Positions 6,095 through 6,400 of a DNA stretch of 6,400 nt are shown here, piece after piece. The stretch comes from an uncultured Chitinophagaceae bacterium (lineage in GTDB: Bacteria; Bacteroidota; Bacteroidia; Chitinophagales; Chitinophagaceae): positions 1 to 6,400 of the forward strand of contig CAMPGG010000206.1 of NCBI GenBank assembly GCA_946885335.1, in the 5' to 3' direction. Under the pieces are notes generated by a model. It did not search any database, was not told where the DNA came from, and was given only the letters and a program-made list of their open reading frames with translations. Both the position numbers and the translations under genes were made by a program. Position 1 is the first letter of the stretch. Each line of letters begins with the position of its first letter.

Positions 6095-6126
6095 CTAAAC
6101 AACTAAACCTCTAAACACCTAAACAT
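6095..6126. repeat. Octamer tandem repeat (CTAAACNN x4)
   Basis: CTAAAC occurs at 6095, 6103, 6111 and 6119, exactly 8 bp apart, with variable last two bases (AA, CT, AC, AT). The array ends 5 bp before the stop codon of the minus-strand TrkA-type gene. No hairpin terminator is visible between the two convergent genes, only a T7 run at 6073-6079 without a stem. Confidence 0.85.
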
Positions 6127-6131
6127 CTATC

Positions 6132-6400
6132 CTACGATTCAATAAAAGATTCCAAATTAGCCGGTGCACCAAAGAGTAGTAACATATCCCCTTCTACTAA
6201 CACCGTATCAGGCGATACAACACCCATTACCTTATGCGCTTTTTTATCGTTTCCAAAAATATTTTTCTCCATTACATCTTTCATAATCGTTACCAATACC
6301 AACTCATACCGGTTTCCGAGGTCAAGTTCGCTAACCCTGGAACCAATATAACGGGAAGGCACAGCCACTTCCAGCAAGCGGTAATCCTCCGTAACCTGGA
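6132..6400 (-). CDS. TrkA/KtrA-type potassium uptake regulatory protein, C-terminal fragment
   Basis: The reading frame stays open to the right edge, so this is the last 88 codons of a longer gene; a TTG at 6377 is internal, not a start. The visible part, from QVTEDYRLLEVAVPSRYIG onward, looks like an RCK_C (TrkA_C) domain. It has the VPSRYIGSRVSELDLGNRYELVLV strand-helix-strand opening, the VVSPDTVLVEGDMLLLFG segment (the common SP....GD.L...G pattern) and a closing helix NLESFIES. Such proteins are cytoplasmic, nucleotide-binding gating subunits of Trk/Ktr potassium channels; RCK_C binds regulatory ligands such as cyclic di-AMP in some members. The N-terminal RCK_N (NAD/ATP-binding) part would lie beyond base 6400, so a different fusion, for instance a TrkA_C-containing transporter, cannot be excluded. 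Stop is TAG at 6134-6132. Confidence 0.75.
   Translation of the reverse strand, partial: QVTEDYRLLEVAVPSRYIGSRVSELDLGNRYELVLVTIMKDVMEKNIFGNDKKAHKVMGVVSPDTVLVEGDMLLLFGAPANLESFIES

Noticed and set aside
6375..6377. TTG at 6377 as the start of a small 81-residue protein
   Set aside because: The frame stays open to the window edge and the residues before it (QVTEDYRL) continue a typical RCK_C lead-in, so the gene is partial.

Overview
This window looks like ordinary core chromosome of a Bacteroidota bacterium, most likely of the Chitinophagaceae or a close relative. Four things point there. The NusB is of the long (about 300-residue) Bacteroidota type. There is a DUF1573 lipoprotein. A secreted protein ends in a type IX secretion (T9SS) sorting domain. 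Promoter-like TAnnTTTG (-7) motifs lie ahead of several genes, and most starts lack a well-placed Shine-Dalgarno. No taxonomic search was possible, so this is inference.

Layout. Bases 1-550 (minus strand) carry the groES-groL chaperonin operon, with groL cut by the window edge and a structured 126-bp spacer between the two genes. A 274-bp divergent intergenic region (551-824) separates it from a plus-strand run: nusB (transcription antitermination), a DUF1573 lipoprotein and yajC (Sec translocon accessory). That run ends at a bidirectional terminator (about 2668-2696). The same hairpin ends a convergent minus-strand pair: a T9SS-exported beta-propeller protein (start at 5223) followed 33 nt later by a two-domain 3-mercaptopyruvate/thiosulfate-type sulfurtransferase (2734-3585). 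A 226-bp divergent region with a 14-bp perfect palindrome leads to coaE (dephospho-CoA kinase, plus strand). coaE converges on the C-terminal part of a TrkA/KtrA-type potassium-uptake regulatory protein (minus, cut by the right edge). The 82 bp between those two hold two unrelated short tandem arrays with periods of 7 and 8 bp.

Most genes are housekeeping: protein folding, transcription, secretion, CoA synthesis and K+ homeostasis. The less ordinary part is the minus-strand propeller/sulfurtransferase pair lying between yajC and coaE, which are usually close neighbours in this phylum. I see no mobile element, CRISPR array, tRNA or rRNA, and no clear sign of a new defence or biosynthetic system. 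The items most worth a second look are non-coding: the folded groES-groL spacer, the groESL leader hairpins, the palindrome ahead of the propeller gene, and the heptamer repeat that encodes the end and stop codon of CoaE.
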